Below are positions 45,386 through 56,299 of a DNA stretch of 64,000 bases, one piece after another. Source of the DNA: Ascaphus truei (Eukaryota; Chordata; Amphibia; Anura; Ascaphidae); the NCBI GenBank assembly GCA_036426205.1, contig CM071571.1, forward strand, positions 114,700,244 through 114,764,243. The letters are read 5' to 3'. Both the position numbers and the translations under genes were made by a program. The notes beneath the pieces are model-generated. The model was given only the letters and a program-made list of their open reading frames with translations. It was not told the DNA's origin and did no database searches. How positions within the stretch are numbered: position 1 is the stretch's first letter; each line of letters opens with the position of its first letter.

Positions 45386-46363
45386 TTACCGGGTTGTCAT
45401 CTCCTCCACCAGAAGGGCATACATGTAATCTGCGTCGGAAGGGGTGAGTGTGGAGGGTCCTGTGGTGTGCTTGGTGTTGGAAGGGTGAAGGTCAAATCCA
45501 TGGATTGAGAGGGTAAACAGCGGGGAGGGTTGCTGTTCCTCCATGGTAGAATAAGGCGCCTCCAGGCCACCCTCCTGCTTCTGCGTTGGACATACAGGGG
45601 CAGGGAATCCAAGAAAAGAATATAGCCCTGCGATGTTCCTCTCAATCTTATCCATACAAACACCCATGGCACCCATGCACCTATCCATATTCAACATGGT
45701 CTCCAAAAGAAGATCAATCTTGCCCTCCATTCGGTCACTGTATTGCTCATTTGAGTTGTCAATGATTTCAACACTGAAAACATTCAGCATGCTGGCGAAC
45801 GAGCTGGATCTGGTGCGAGGAGTGCTGTTGTCATCTGCGTGGATGGGTGCTGGAGCAGGTATGCTGGGGATTTCCAGACGAGCATTGTAGTGGATGGGTG
45901 CTGGAGCAGGTGTGCTGGGGGTTCCCAGACGAGCATCATAGTGGATGGGTGCTGGAGCAGGTGTGCAGGGGGTTCCCAGACGAGCATCATAGTGGATCGG
46001 TGCTGGAGCAGGTGAGCTGGGGCTTTCCGGATGAGCATCGGTGAACAAAGGGTTAGAGCAGAAGGATGCTTTGGAATCGGTGGAGATGGGCGATTGCAGT
46101 GAAAAGTCCGGGACGTCCTCTTCAGTGGGTGCAGTGTCACTTCTTTTGGACGTACAAACTGTTTGATCTGAGTATATGTTAGCTATTTTCTTCTTCACGT
46201 AATAAGGATCAAGGTTCGTTGCCTTTGGAGTCTTCAGAACATTTTCTTTATTCTCCTTTGGCTTTCGCTTTGGCTTGGAAACAGCCTCCGCCTTTCGTTT
46301 TCTCGTGGTCGGCACGGCAGAAGAAAGCAGGTTCCTGCGTCCATAGAATTGTTGTTGATCCAT
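45386..46363 (-). CDS. Proline-rich repeat protein of a transposon, 325 codons
   Basis: The longest intact non-LINE frame in the window. ATG at 46363 (MDQQQ) is chosen because the frame's further extension to 46387 begins with TTG. A basic, NLS-like stretch 'RKRKAEAVSKPKRKPKENKE' lies at residues about 20-40. Residues about 105-175 hold four 17-residue repeats of the type STPAPAPIHYDARLGTP, encoded by a 51-bp tandem repeat (45839-46042). Residues about 205-245 look helical (RMEGKIDLLLETMLNMDRCM). The frame ends in 'YMYALLVEEMTTR'. A TATA box lies 95 bp upstream on the same strand. No transposase motif is visible; I do not recognise the protein. Likely an accessory, DNA-associated protein of the local repeat family (inference). 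Confidence 0.6.
   Translation of the reverse strand: MDQQQFYGRRNLLSSAVPTTRKRKAEAVSKPKRKPKENKENVLKTPKATNLDPYYVKKKIANIYSDQTVCTSKRSDTAPTEEDVPDFSLQSPISTDSKASFCSNPLFTDAHPESPSSPAPAPIHYDARLGTPCTPAPAPIHYDARLGTPSTPAPAPIHYNARLEIPSIPAPAPIHADDNSTPRTRSSSFASMLNVFSVEIIDNSNEQYSDRMEGKIDLLLETMLNMDRCMGAMGVCMDKIERNIAGLYSFLGFPAPVCPTQKQEGGLEAPYSTMEEQQPSPLFTLSIHGFDLHPSNTKHTTGPSTLTPSDADYMYALLVEEMTTR
45839..46042 (-). repeat. 51-bp tandem repeat, four copies, in frame
   Basis: Copies start at 45839, 45890, 45941 and 45992, each beginning GTGGAT(G/C)GGTGCTGGAGCAG. The period is a multiple of three and the repeat stays in frame, encoding 17 residues per unit. Confidence 0.9.
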
Positions 46364-46424
46364 GGATGCAGATGGAAGAATGCACAATACAGTATCTGGA
46401 AAAGAGCTCGTTCAGCTAGAGAGC

Positions 46425-46466
46425 AGAGTGTGGGAGGCTATGCAATGTGTGGCACCTTTTATACAC
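46425..46466 (-). promoter_or_regulatory. TATA box and start region of the 325-codon ORF
   Basis: On the minus strand GTGTATAAAAGGTGCC places TATAAAA at 46457-46463. The expected start of transcription, about 30 bp on, falls near 46430, giving a 5' leader of about 65 nt before the ATG at 46363. Confidence 0.6.
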
Positions 46467-46637
46467 TGTGTCCTTATTTGAATTTTTTGGCTGAAGTAGA
46501 CTATGTGACAGAGGCTTGGGGGAGAATGGATGTGATGTCATCCATAGTCTGTCACATGGTACTTCAGCCAGAGTTGGGATTTCGTTCCCATGCTCTGATT
46601 GACTCCCATGCCATGTGACGGCGGCCGTCTTGCCTTT

Positions 46638-46815
46638 GATGACGTCATCTTAAAGACAAATGAAGCACAGCCATTCTGATTGGCTGGCGTAATTTCCTTT
46701 CAATTACGTCATCGATTTTTTTTTCTAAAATCACATGGGAACCATATGACGAAAATGTGACGTCATAGGCCTATAAAAGCCTATGTCGTCTCATTTTGAG
46801 CCAGACGCCGAGTAG
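46638..46815 (+). promoter_or_regulatory. Divergent TATA/CRE promoter
   Basis: Plus-strand elements: TGACGTCA (46640-46647), an ATTGGCTG CCAAT-box-like word (46679), TTACGTCATC (about 46705), TGACGTCA (46758-46765) and GCCTATAAAAGCC with TATAAAA at 46772-46778. The block is repeated, inverted and decayed, in the loop of the 7.0-kb palindrome (37540-37720). It fires away from the 325-codon ORF; no ORF of note follows, only repeat modules. Confidence 0.6.
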
Positions 46816-46819
46816 GCCG

Positions 46820-48290
46820 GACCTCCTGGGGGGCGTGGCGCAAGAAGACAAGAAGACCCCGGAAGAAAAAAGAAGAAGACAGATGGAGACCCCCGTGACG
46901 GAATGGATTACAAATAGAAGAAAGAAGACACACTTGGATTGTAATGGTTTTTTATTTTATGGTTACCTGTGGATTGTTTGTTCGAGAACATTCGGTTCCC
47001 CGGGAATTCGGTGAGTGGGTAAGTAAACAAAAGAAATGTATGTTATTTGACTTTTACAGGTTTTTGAAAAAAAAATATGTGAATATTTTTTTATGTCCAT
47101 TTATTGGCCCTGTATTTATGATTGTCCATATGGATATACATACATACAGGGACACTGAATGGTTGCATTGTATTGTAATTTTTGATGTAAATTCATTGTT
47201 TTTTATGCTAATTTATTGCCCCTGTATGTAATGTAAAATGTATACAGTATGGCCAGACATACAGGGATAATAAATGATTGTTTTGCAAATGTTTATTTAT
47301 GTTCTTTTGATGTTTTTAAAATGTATTTTGCAGCTTTGGTTGGAAATGGGTGTGTAATGTAATTGTTATTTAGTTACATGTAATTTTTGATGGTCTTTGC
47401 AATAGTTTATTTCAGGGCTTGCTTTTTAATATTGGCTTATTTTTGGTAGTTAGATTTTGTATGATGGTGGTTACTTTGAAGTAGAATTTTTTTACCAATG
47501 GTTTGGTTTTAGGAATTGATAGTAATTTGTGTAATTGATTTGGATTGGATTGTAATTGATTTTTGATTAGATTAATTGATTGATGGTAAATATTTTTATG
47601 TTTACTTGCTTAGTTTTTATTTGATTGTTCGGATGGCATTGTATCTGGTTGGTAATTGTTTATTTTATTTTTTTACATTGATTTGGCATAGTGTTACATG
47701 ATGCACAGATTAATTGCATCATGTACACTCTAAAATGCAATTGTTTGATTGCCATTTGGTATAGATGTATTTGTGTACTATAGGTGCTGTTTCTCTGGGA
47801 GATGAGAGATAATTTATTTTGCAATGTACTGCTGGTTTAATTTTCTAATGCAATGTGCTGGTTGGAGATTGAGATTTCATGTTTTTATTTATGCATGTTT
47901 GTGTAATCCTTAACAATTTATTTGTATATATACATATATATATATAATACCCACTGTACAAATGAATGGATGAAGGGTTGGTATAGGTGCAGGGTGGGTT
48001 AACCCCATAATTACTTTTGCGGTTATTAACCGCTAAGGTGATTAAAGGGTTAAGTGGCATTTGAAAGTATTTGCAATTTATTTTTTTGCCAACGTAGTCC
48101 GTTTGATGACTGGACGGCCATCACATTACCAGGGGGTAAGTGGAACTCTATTTATTTACTTTATTGATGCTGTTATATATGTTTAATAATGGCCAAATAA
48201 TTATTTTCCATATCTGGATAATAGTTATTTTGCACATTACTGTACTGTATGTGTTTGGGGGGAGAGGTATTTATTTATTTAAATTGATAG
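46820..48290. other. Non-coding stretch after the divergent promoter
   Basis: Purine-rich (GAAGAAAG) for 100 bp, then AT-rich. A GGTGAGTGGGTAAGT donor-like word lies at 47009-47023. Contains the AACCGCT hairpin at 48001-48053. No transposase-like ORF was found. Confidence 0.45.
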
Positions 48291-48324
48291 GACAGGTTTA
48301 TTTTTTTACATAAAGGGTTGGTTC

Positions 48325-48700
48325 CTTAGGTCTGCAGGGACCTCTGGAGACCACCTGAGGATTCCCCGGACGCCCACGAGTACCAGGCTGTGGACCCACA
48401 GGGGACAGCTGTGGGGGCCCTGTGGACCCATAAGGACCACCCTTGGACCCATAAGGACCAGACCCCTGTGGGAACCACCCGAGGACCCTAAGACACCTGT
48501 GGGGCTGACCCAGAGACACCCAAACACCCACAGGCCCACCCGTGCAGACCCATTTGGGGCCCACGATGACCAGCGGGGACCAGCTGGATGCCCACGGCGT
48601 CTGGTGGGCACCACCCACAGGCCTCCAGACCCTGGAGTACTGGTACACTGTGGTGCCTGCGGACACCCGCTAGGACCACTGGGGACTCCCGTGTGCCTGG
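48325..48700 (-). repeat. GC-rich minisatellite M5
   Basis: Same family as M4: starts 'GGACCTCTGGAGACCACCTGAGG' and ends near 'GGGACTCCCGTGTGCCTGG', followed by 'TTAACCCTGTATGTAAAAG'. GGACCCATAAGGACCA is repeated locally. Confidence 0.7.
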
Positions 48701-48847
48701 GGTATTAACCCTGTATGTAAAAGAATAAATCATGTATTTATGGGGGCAATTGTCCCCAATAAACATGTTATTGTGCCTTAACCCCTTCATTGCCTTAGCG
48801 GATAGCTGCTACGGTAATGAAGCTGCTTTAATGTATTTTTATTAATA

Positions 48848-49085
48848 GTGTGCGGGAGCAGTGGGTCTCCTGAGCTGAACCGCATTGATTTCTGGCTCAG
48901 GGACCCCCTGCTTCCTGAGTTACAGGCCCTGGTATGGGGCATCGGTGCCAGTGTCGCCGCCATCTTTATAGCGTCCACATCACGTCTTGAAAAGGCAAAT
49001 GTCTGCACCACCGGAGACAGTGACTGCCCAGTCATGTTGCAGGGGGTCTATGTTTCCGGATTGAACCGCTTGCAGTTTTAATCCT
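48848..49085. repeat. Palindromic unit, diverged
   Basis: GTGTGCGGGAGCAGTGGGTCTCC at the left, with inner GGGACCCCCTGCTTCCTGAG; the right half is degenerate (CAGGGGGTCTATGTTTCCGG, then AACCGC). A GATCGCGG word remains beyond it. Confidence 0.6.
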
Positions 49086-49139
49086 CCGGGACTAAGGCAG
49101 ACACAGTCACGTGATCGCGGCTTACCCCAGTGCTGGAAA

Positions 49140-50027
49140 CATTTAGTCTTACTATATTTGTACCTACAGTATAAAGAAATGGTTGGCTTTAATCAATTTC
49201 AATAGAAAATGCATTGGAAGTATATACAGTATAATATGCAAAAGTACATGTTACATTTTATATGGTTATTTCAAAGGTTGGATGAAATGAAGCTTCTCCT
49301 GTGATCTGCATCAATTAATAAAGGTACTGTCGGCAAGTCAGCTTGCCTTATCAAATATGTTCTTACAAAGCATAATAAAATCCAATTTACCAGTGAAATC
49401 CATTTAATTTAAAATCAAAGAGAGCAATCTTTGTGCTCTTCTCATCTTGGGTCATAATGTTGAAAGGAGATTAGGTACTTTAACACTTTTAAAGTTCAAA
49501 CAAGATATTCAAACAAGTCTGGAACTCTACACAGCCTGATTTAAAAGCAAATATTTTCACATTGTTTGTCTTCTAAGTTTGTAACGAAGTATTATCTGAA
49601 CTGCATTAAATGCTCAGCCATAAATTTGTTCTCATCACTGAATTCAAGAATGATGGCTTCTATCACATTCCCCTTTCCTAGATCGCAGATGGTTCCTCCT
49701 TTGAACACTAATCAATACTAATCGACTGTGAGCTGGATGATTGCAAAATAAGGAGCCTAAATCCATGATCTCTTTGACATTGCAGCCTTCATTGAAAAAA
49801 TAAATGCTATGATTTATTATGTAATTTGTGTTATTTATACTGTATATAAACAGAAACATAACAATATAAACCATAAAAGAGAAACAGCCCAATCACAAAA
49901 CTTGTTGTGTACTGTATATAATAAATATCAATAAAAAGGCAATGTATCTACAAAAGAAATATACCATTCACAATCAATGTGAATGTTATCAAAAAGTTTA
50001 TAAAAATACAAAACAGAGGAGTTAGAG
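49140..50027. other. AT-rich non-coding stretch
   Basis: No gene or repeat recognised. Confidence 0.45.
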
Positions 50028-50042
50028 GGTTAGTCTATATAG

Positions 50043-50688
50043 AGAAGAACGGAACAAAAGTCCAGTATCAGTGGCCAGAATAAACAATTGTGTGTCCACA
50101 ATTTGAAATGTATATGTAGCCCATGCAGATATTGCTGAGGTAGGAAGTAATTAAATAAAGTGATTCCGGACATTTTGTATAGTCATGAAATGTTATTCAA
50201 TACCATACAGTATGTTACTCCCATCATGGAGAACACAAACCCCGTGATAGTACCTTGAGAGGTTATCTCCTAGGTCACAGCTGTGAAACAGAACAGATCC
50301 TCTCATGGCTAAGGGCTAGTGTCTCCTGGAGTAAAACAATCCTGAATGAATGAATGAATAACTTCAGTGTCGAAAGAGATCAAAGGAGGTTAGTTGTCAT
50401 GACTTCCTTAATCAATGCATTTACTGAGTCGGCGTGCATTCAGCTGATGAGAACGAAACACCGGAAGTACTCACCAGGGGGAAGAGTGAAGCGGTGCACT
50501 GTCTGAAAAACGATGGAGGCTGCATTGCATGATAGCGTGAAAAGCATTGGAGTTTCCTTTGTCGTTCCTTGATTTTACCTGTTGCCAAATGATAGAATAA
50601 AGATTTTTTTTCTCCTTGAGCGATCCAGGCTCCATTGTTTTTCAGGCAGTGCACATCTCCACTCTTCCCCCATGAGAGCACTGCCAAT
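50043..50688 (+). mobile_element. Retro-insertion I2 with 15-bp target duplication
   Basis: Flanked by exact GGTTAGTCTATATAG copies (50028-50042 and 50689-50703). Near its right end an inverted repeat (50465-50523 against 50628-50688, about 80 percent) makes a hairpin; the loop has AATAAAG followed by T's. CTGATGA-GAAC-GAAAC lies at 50444-50459. Related in layout to I1, I3 and I5. Non-coding. Confidence 0.75.
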
Positions 50689-50703
50689 GGTTAGTCTATA
50701 TAG

Positions 50704-51700
50704 TCTAAAGTGGATGTTCAGGCCGTTCTCAGACTGAAAACTTCAAATTAACTTTAATGGGGCTTTTCAGTTAAAAACAGCCCAAATGGCCTGTTTGAAC
50801 AATATAGAATAATGCCCTAAGGTCCGGATACATCGAATTAACAATGAAGTTAATATCCCACCCAGTAACAAAAAAAAAACGCACCTTATTACTGGAATTT
50901 TAAGATGGTATACTTTGCAGTAATTTACATGGTGCAATATTTTACCCAAATTAATAATGTGGGAATTAACGCCACAATTGATAATTTCTTAATTACCGCA
51001 TTGTGCTAATATTTCTATCACAGGCTTCTGTAATATCTATTATTAATTAACCCTATGATAGAAATAACATTAACCAGTTTGATACATGTTGTTACCAAGG
51101 GGACAATACATAAAAATAAATACACTAACTATCTCCCTTGGCTACTTTAGTGGCTAGTAAAGCATTGCTATGCAATGCTTTTTTAACCACTCTGGTAATG
51201 AAGGGGTTAACCCCGTGCACCACAACCCCCCTAGGAGGCCAAACTAACCATCCCTGGGCAACTACCCCCATCGCCTATTGTCCATCCCACCTTCCACCAA
51301 TAAAACTAACCACCCACTACAGTAGCCAAATGTGGCTAATGGGGCTTTTGCCCATTGAAATGCATTAAAGCAATTCTAATAAATACATTAACAAAACACA
51401 TAGAATAATTTCCATTAAACCCATTTATTGTCACAGTGACTATCTACAGATTTGACCAAATTCATGTCCACCCTGCTTTGCACTTGGAGCAGGTGAACTG
51501 CTGCCACGGTGCGGCCTAAACACAGCTAAGTGCAGTGCAGGGGGAAATTTCCCATCAATATTAACATAGCTATGGTACCTGCTTCTGCATCTCACTGTGT
51601 TAATCCTGCTGGGCCACCGAAAAGCTGCACAGTGAGAGCAGACAGAAGAGGCAACACTCTCTGCACACCTCAGTAGATTGCGCTTTTTATTTTAATTTTA
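50704..51700. other. Non-coding stretch
   Basis: Mostly AT-rich, with 'ACCACTCTGGTAATGAAGGGGTTAACCC' at 51186-51213, a word from the local repeat family. No gene recognised. Confidence 0.4.
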
Positions 51701-51714
51701 TTATATAGCATTGA

Positions 51715-52400
51715 AGCAGGGGTTCTCTAGAGTTGAACTGCATTAATTTCAGGTCCAGAGACCCCCTGCTCCCCAAGGTACAGGCCTCTGTATCTGGTGT
51801 ATTTTTTTGTTTTTATGCACAGGAATGATACCAGAGGCTAGTGGGGGCCCTCCGGTAGTCCTGCAGGTGTCTGGGGTCCCTCACGTGGTCCCCGCTGGTG
51901 GTCCTTGTGGGAGTCTGGGGGTCCTCGGGTGGTCCCAATGGGTATCCCCGCTGGCCTGCGATACCGATCCTGTGTCTGAAAAAGAAAGCATACATTCAAA
52001 TAAGTACATCCCACCTGCTGGCCTCCGGCAGCAATCCTGTGCAAAAGAGAATCAAAATGTTTTTACTGTATGTGGGGACACAAGGGGTTTGTGGGTTGTG
52101 TATTGAGGGTTAGTACATATTGTAATGTTTATTAGGGGAAGAGAGGATGAGTGAAGGGCCAAGAACTCGCTTCACTCACCAACTCTGCCCTCAGTAAACC
52201 TGCTATTATGCCTTAACCCTTTCATTGCCTTAGCTGCAACATGACCGTGGGATTTAAATACTGGATGAGATACTGGCACCCCATACCAGTGCCTGTAACT
52301 CAGGAAGCAGGGGGTCTCCAAGGCTGAAGTCAATGTGGTTCATCTTAGGAGACCCCCTGCATACTATTACTAAAAATTACATTAAAGCAGCCTCATTACC
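51715..52400. repeat. Half palindromic units and minisatellite M6
   Basis: 51717-51790 is the left half of a palindromic unit (CAGGGGTTCTCTAGAG to CCCCAAGGTACAGGCC). M6 (51830-51965) sits between 'GGAATGATACCAGAGGC' and 'GGCCTGCGATACCGATCCTG'. 52225-52365 is a right half unit. A single unit seems to have been split by the minisatellite module. Confidence 0.65.
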
Positions 52401-52466
52401 ATAGCAGATAGCCACTACGGTAACGAATTAGTTCAATTTTTTATTTTAGTTTTAATACTAGTGTGT

Positions 52467-52708
52467 TGTAACAGGGGGTCTCTGGAGCAGAACCTCTTTG
52501 ATTTGAGGTCCGGAGACCCCCTGCTTCCCGAGATAGAGGCCCCGTTATGGGGTGCCGGTATCTCCTATGCATTCAAATGTCCTGCGTCACGTGACCGTGG
52601 GAATAAAAAGCATAGGAGATACCAGAACCTCATAACAGGGCCTGTATCTCAGGAAGCAGTGTCATCAAATCAATGAGGTTCTGCTTTGGAGACCCCCTGT
52701 TACAATAT
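52467..52708. repeat. Palindromic unit
   Basis: Starts TTGTAACAGGGGGTCTCTGG and ends with its inverse CCCCCTGTTACAA. Centre GCGTCACGTGACCG. Confidence 0.8.
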
Positions 52709-52739
52709 ACTCATTAAATTTTATATTAAAAATGTTTGA

Positions 52740-52937
52740 ACTCTGGCGAGATTTGCGCAGAGAGAGGCGGCTCTCTCTCTGCAGCAGAAATAAATCGCCG
52801 GGTGAGCCCTTTTCGCCAGTTTTGAAAATTTTGCTATCACAGGTATTCTGGGCTTTCTGCAAACCGTGATAGTCTGTCAAAACTGGCAATTTAAACTGGC
52901 AGGCGATTTTTTTTACGGAGCTTAGTACATATGCCCC
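52740..52937. mobile_element. Harbinger-like terminus
   Basis: GGAGCTTAGTACATATGCCCC ends at 52937; inverted it reads GGGGCATATGTACTAAGCTC, close to the TIR of the 19170-21644 element. The opposite end was not located. Confidence 0.45.
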
Positions 52938-53189
52938 TATGCAATTTTTTATCGTGCTATAAGACATGAAGCCAAAAGCGGGATTCACTAAGATATGAAG
53001 GCCATTTTTTAAGGCCAATAAAAAAATGCACTATCGTCCGACCTGTATTTTCTATCAGTGCCATCGTGCTATAAATTCTATAGCGCGATAGCTGATAGAA
53101 ATAACAGCAGCCTGTATAAGCTGCATGGAGATGCTGTGTCTCCATGCACAGCTCTTACAGGCGATTGTGCAGTACAAATATAGATTTTT

Positions 53190-53450
53190 TATAATAGTGT
53201 AGATGAACAGGGTGTGTCCAGAGCTGAACCACATTGGTTTCAGCCTCGGGGACCCCCTACTTTCCAATATACATGCCACGGTATGGGGTGCCGGTATCCC
53301 CTGTGCTTTTAGATCTGCAACATTACGTGGCCGTGGGATTTAAATCCTGCACTGGGATACCGGCAACCCATAATGGGGCCTGTATCTCGGGAAGTAAGGA
53401 GTCCCCAAGACTGAAAACAATGCGATTCTCATCAAAACCCCAATAACAAT
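53190..53450. repeat. Palindromic unit
   Basis: Layout as P1 with GTGCCGGTATCCCCTGTG / CACTGGGATACCGGCAACC arms and ACGTGGCCGTGGG at the centre; the right edge is shortened. Confidence 0.7.
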
Positions 53451-53516
53451 AAAAAAAATCATTACCATAGTGGCTATCTACTATGGTAATGATGCAGCTT
53501 TAATTTAATTTTTAAT

Positions 53517-53791
53517 AATAGTGTGCGGGATCAGGGAGTCTCCTGAGAAGAACCACATTGATTTCAGCCTCTGGGAACCCTGTTCTTGAATTAAAGGCCC
53601 TGGTATGGGGTGCCAGTATCTCCTCCAGTATTTAAATCCCACGGTCACGTGACGTGGATGATTTAAAAATGGCGGCAATACGGGCACCTGGTGCCCCCTA
53701 CTGGGGCCTGTAACTCGGGAAGCAGGGTGTCCCTGAGGCAGAAATCAAAGCGGTTCAGCTCGGGAGACACCTTACTCCTGCACACTATTAA
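53517..53791. repeat. Palindromic unit
   Basis: Starts AATAGTGTGCGGGATCAGGG and ends CTCCTGCACACTATTAAT. Centre GTCACGTGACGTGG. Confidence 0.8.
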
Positions 53792-53989
53792 TAAAATTTA
53801 CATTAAAGCAGCTTCATTACCCTAGCGGATAGCAGCTAATGCAATGAAAGGGTTAAGGCACAATTTCCCCCAATAAACATTGCAATATGTACTACCCACC
53901 AATACACAACCCACCTCCTGTGTCCCAACAAACCCCATACCCCCTAACACACTTAAATGCAATTTGTTTTGCACAGGAATGATACCAGA

Positions 53990-54190
53990 GGCAGACGGGG
54001 CCTTTGGATGGTTCCTGCAGGTGTCTGGAGGCCCTCGGGTGGTACCCAAAGGTGTCTAGGGGCCCTCTGGTGGTACCTGTGGGTGGTCCCCATGGATTTC
54101 CGGGGGTCCTCGGGATGTTTCCTCAGGTGTCTGGTGGTCCTCAGGTGGTCCCTACAGGGTCCGGGGGTCCCCGCTGGCCTGCGGTACCAA
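53990..54190 (+). repeat. GC-rich minisatellite M7
   Basis: Repeats of GGGTGGT(A/C)CC / GGTGTCTGG words between 'GGAATGATACCAGAGGC' and 'GGCCTGCGGTACCAATCCTGG', the same borders as M6 and M1. Confidence 0.75.
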
Positions 54191-54199
54191 TCCTGGGCC

Positions 54200-55185
54200 T
54201 AAAAAAATAAATATACATACATTCAAATAAATACATCCCCTCCCGCCCCCCAAATTCATACAGTACAGTAATGGGCAAAATTACTATTAGGCAGATATGG
54301 ATAATAGTATATTTGCCTATTTAAAATAAAACATTAACCAGCAGAAATAAAATAAATAAAACTTGCACTCACCCCTGCCAGCCTGCCACGGGGAAGGCTG
54401 TCCTCATCCTCATCACCGTCCATGTCCTCCGTTGCCAGAAACAACACTATAAAAAATACAATCTAATGGCCCCTAACCCCTTAATCACCCCAGCGGTTAG
54501 TTACCGCTTTAGTAATTAAGGGGTTAACCCAACCTCACCCACTAACCACCCAGGAGGCCTAACAACCCTCCCCAGGCAACTACACCTACACTTCACCCAT
54601 TCATTGGTACATTGGGTTCATCATGCTCATATAATATGGGTATGATTTGCCACTATAGCAATAAATGGCGAAGCTAAAAAAACAGGCCCAAAATAAAACA
54701 CATTACATAGAAACATAAACACATTACAAATACTAATAAACCAATTGATTGGCATCGTGGGTACATCATGCCCATATAATATGGGCATGATTTAACACTA
54801 TGCCAGTCAATGGACAACCACCAACAATATCCAATGCAATCAAAACAATCACCAACAACAATAAACAAGTAAACACCACAAAATTACAGCAATCAATTAA
54901 GCAAATACCAAATAAACACCAGAATTAACAATTATAACACCAACACAAAAAACATCAATAAATAAAAGAAAACTCCAAATAAACACTGTTTTTAAAAAGC
55001 AAAAGACCAAAAATAAACCACAATTAAAAACAAACACAAAAAAATAAAAAGTAGTATCAAGAATCCAGTCAATGGCTGCCACCAGTCTAGAGCTGTGCAG
55101 TGAGAGCAGAAGGAAGCCGTTTCTCTCTCTATCTCCATGCACATCTCTTACAGGCGATTGCGCTGTTTTTATTTTTATTACATAA
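54200..55185. other. Non-coding stretch next to M7
   Basis: Repeat-family spacer words (GATATGGATAATAG, GGCTGTCCTCATCCTCATCACC), the AACCGCT hairpin at 54475-54530, then A-rich sequence with CAATAAACA-type words. No gene recognised. Confidence 0.45.
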
Positions 55186-55189
55186 TATT

Positions 55190-56006
55190 AAAGCAAGGGG
55201 TTTCTGGAGCTGAACCACATTAATTTTAGATCTGGGGACACCATGCTTCCCGAGGTACAGATGAAACAGGGAAGCTGTCTTGCGCTCAAGTGTACATTTC
55301 AGGCACCCGTGAGTGTCAATGTAGCCAGTTGAGAGCGGAGAATGACGTGGCAATGTAGACCACTATTTGAAATCGGGGCTAGGAAGGAATAGCCTTACCT
55401 CCATGTAGTCTCCGATCTGGGTCCTGCTCTCATCTTCCTCTGCTACTCTTGCGTGCGTCCGACAGATGAAGATATGCTGAAGTGAAGGAGAATCCGGCGC
55501 TACTGCAAAGGCAGAAATCCAGGCAACTTCCGGTGTACAATTGAAAAAACTTTATTCCGACAGCATTAAACACAGAAGAACACAGGCTACACCTCAGCCT
55601 CCCCCTCAACGCGTTTCATGCTATGGAGCAGCGCTTCGTCTTGGAGTGCAGATGAAGCGCTGCTCCATAGCGTGAAATGCGTTGAGGGGGAAGCTGTGGT
55701 GTAACCTGGGTTCTCTGTGTATGCTGTCGGAATAAAGTTTTTTCAATTGTACACCGGATGTTGCCTGGATTTCTGCCTTTGCAGTAGCGCCGGATTCTCC
55801 TTCACTTTACGAGGTACAGGCCTCCTTTTCGGTGCCGGTATCTTCTGCAAGTTTAAATCTCCTGCGTCACGACCGACCTGACCAGGACCTTTAAAACTGT
55901 AGGAGATACCGGCACCCCATACTGGGGCCTGTACCCCAGAAAGCAGGAGGTCCCCGGACCTGAAAGTAATGCGATTCAGCACCAGAGACCCCCTGCTTCA
56001 ACCCTA
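55190..56006. repeat. Palindromic unit split by insertion I3
   Basis: Left half 55190-55260 and right half 55810-56006 join at the duplicated CGAGGTACAG to give one standard unit; outer ends AAGCAAGGGGTTTCTGGAGC and CCAGAGACCCCCTGCTT. Confidence 0.8.
55261..55809 (+). mobile_element. Foldback retro-insertion I3 with 10-bp target duplication
   Basis: Flanked by CGAGGTACAG (55251-55260 and 55810-55819) inside a palindromic unit. A unique 218-bp left part is followed by inverted arms of about 160 bp (55479-55640 and 55650-55809) that match almost perfectly; the loop is only about 8 bp. The arms carry AATAAAG followed by T's, and GAAACGCGTTG or GAAATGCGTTG (minus strand 55608-55618, plus strand 55674-55684). 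The right end CCGGATTCTCCTTCACTT resembles the other members. Confidence 0.8.
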
Positions 56007-56299
56007 TGGAATAAAAATAAGATAAAAATAGCTACGTGTGGATGAAGGGAGTAGTTGCTCTGGGGTTGGAAATTAAACCTCCTGAGAAGGTTGTGGGAGG
56101 GATTAACCTCTTACTAACCATAGCAGTAGTAACCGCTACGGTAATTAAGGGATTCACAACTCCAACAACCCACCCTGAGGCAAGTAAAATCTTCACCCAT
56201 TACCTCTACCCCCAACAAGCTGGGTACTTCTGTTTAACCCATTCATTACCTTTAGCAGCTAGCCACTAGGATGATATGTTTATTTATTTTTTATTACAT

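Noticed and set aside
46363..46387. Starting the 325-codon ORF at 46387
   Set aside because: That extension begins with TTG; the first ATG is at 46363, about 95 bp downstream of a TATA box.
50816..51095. A Harbinger-like MITE starting TAAGGTCCGGATACATCG
   Set aside because: The left end looks plausible but no inverted right end with a matching target duplication was found.
55608..55684. A definite hammerhead ribozyme call in insertion I3
   Set aside because: The CAGATGA/GAAAT residues and a 5-bp stem II are present, but an extra A breaks the core spacing and stems I and III could not be drawn; kept only as a question.
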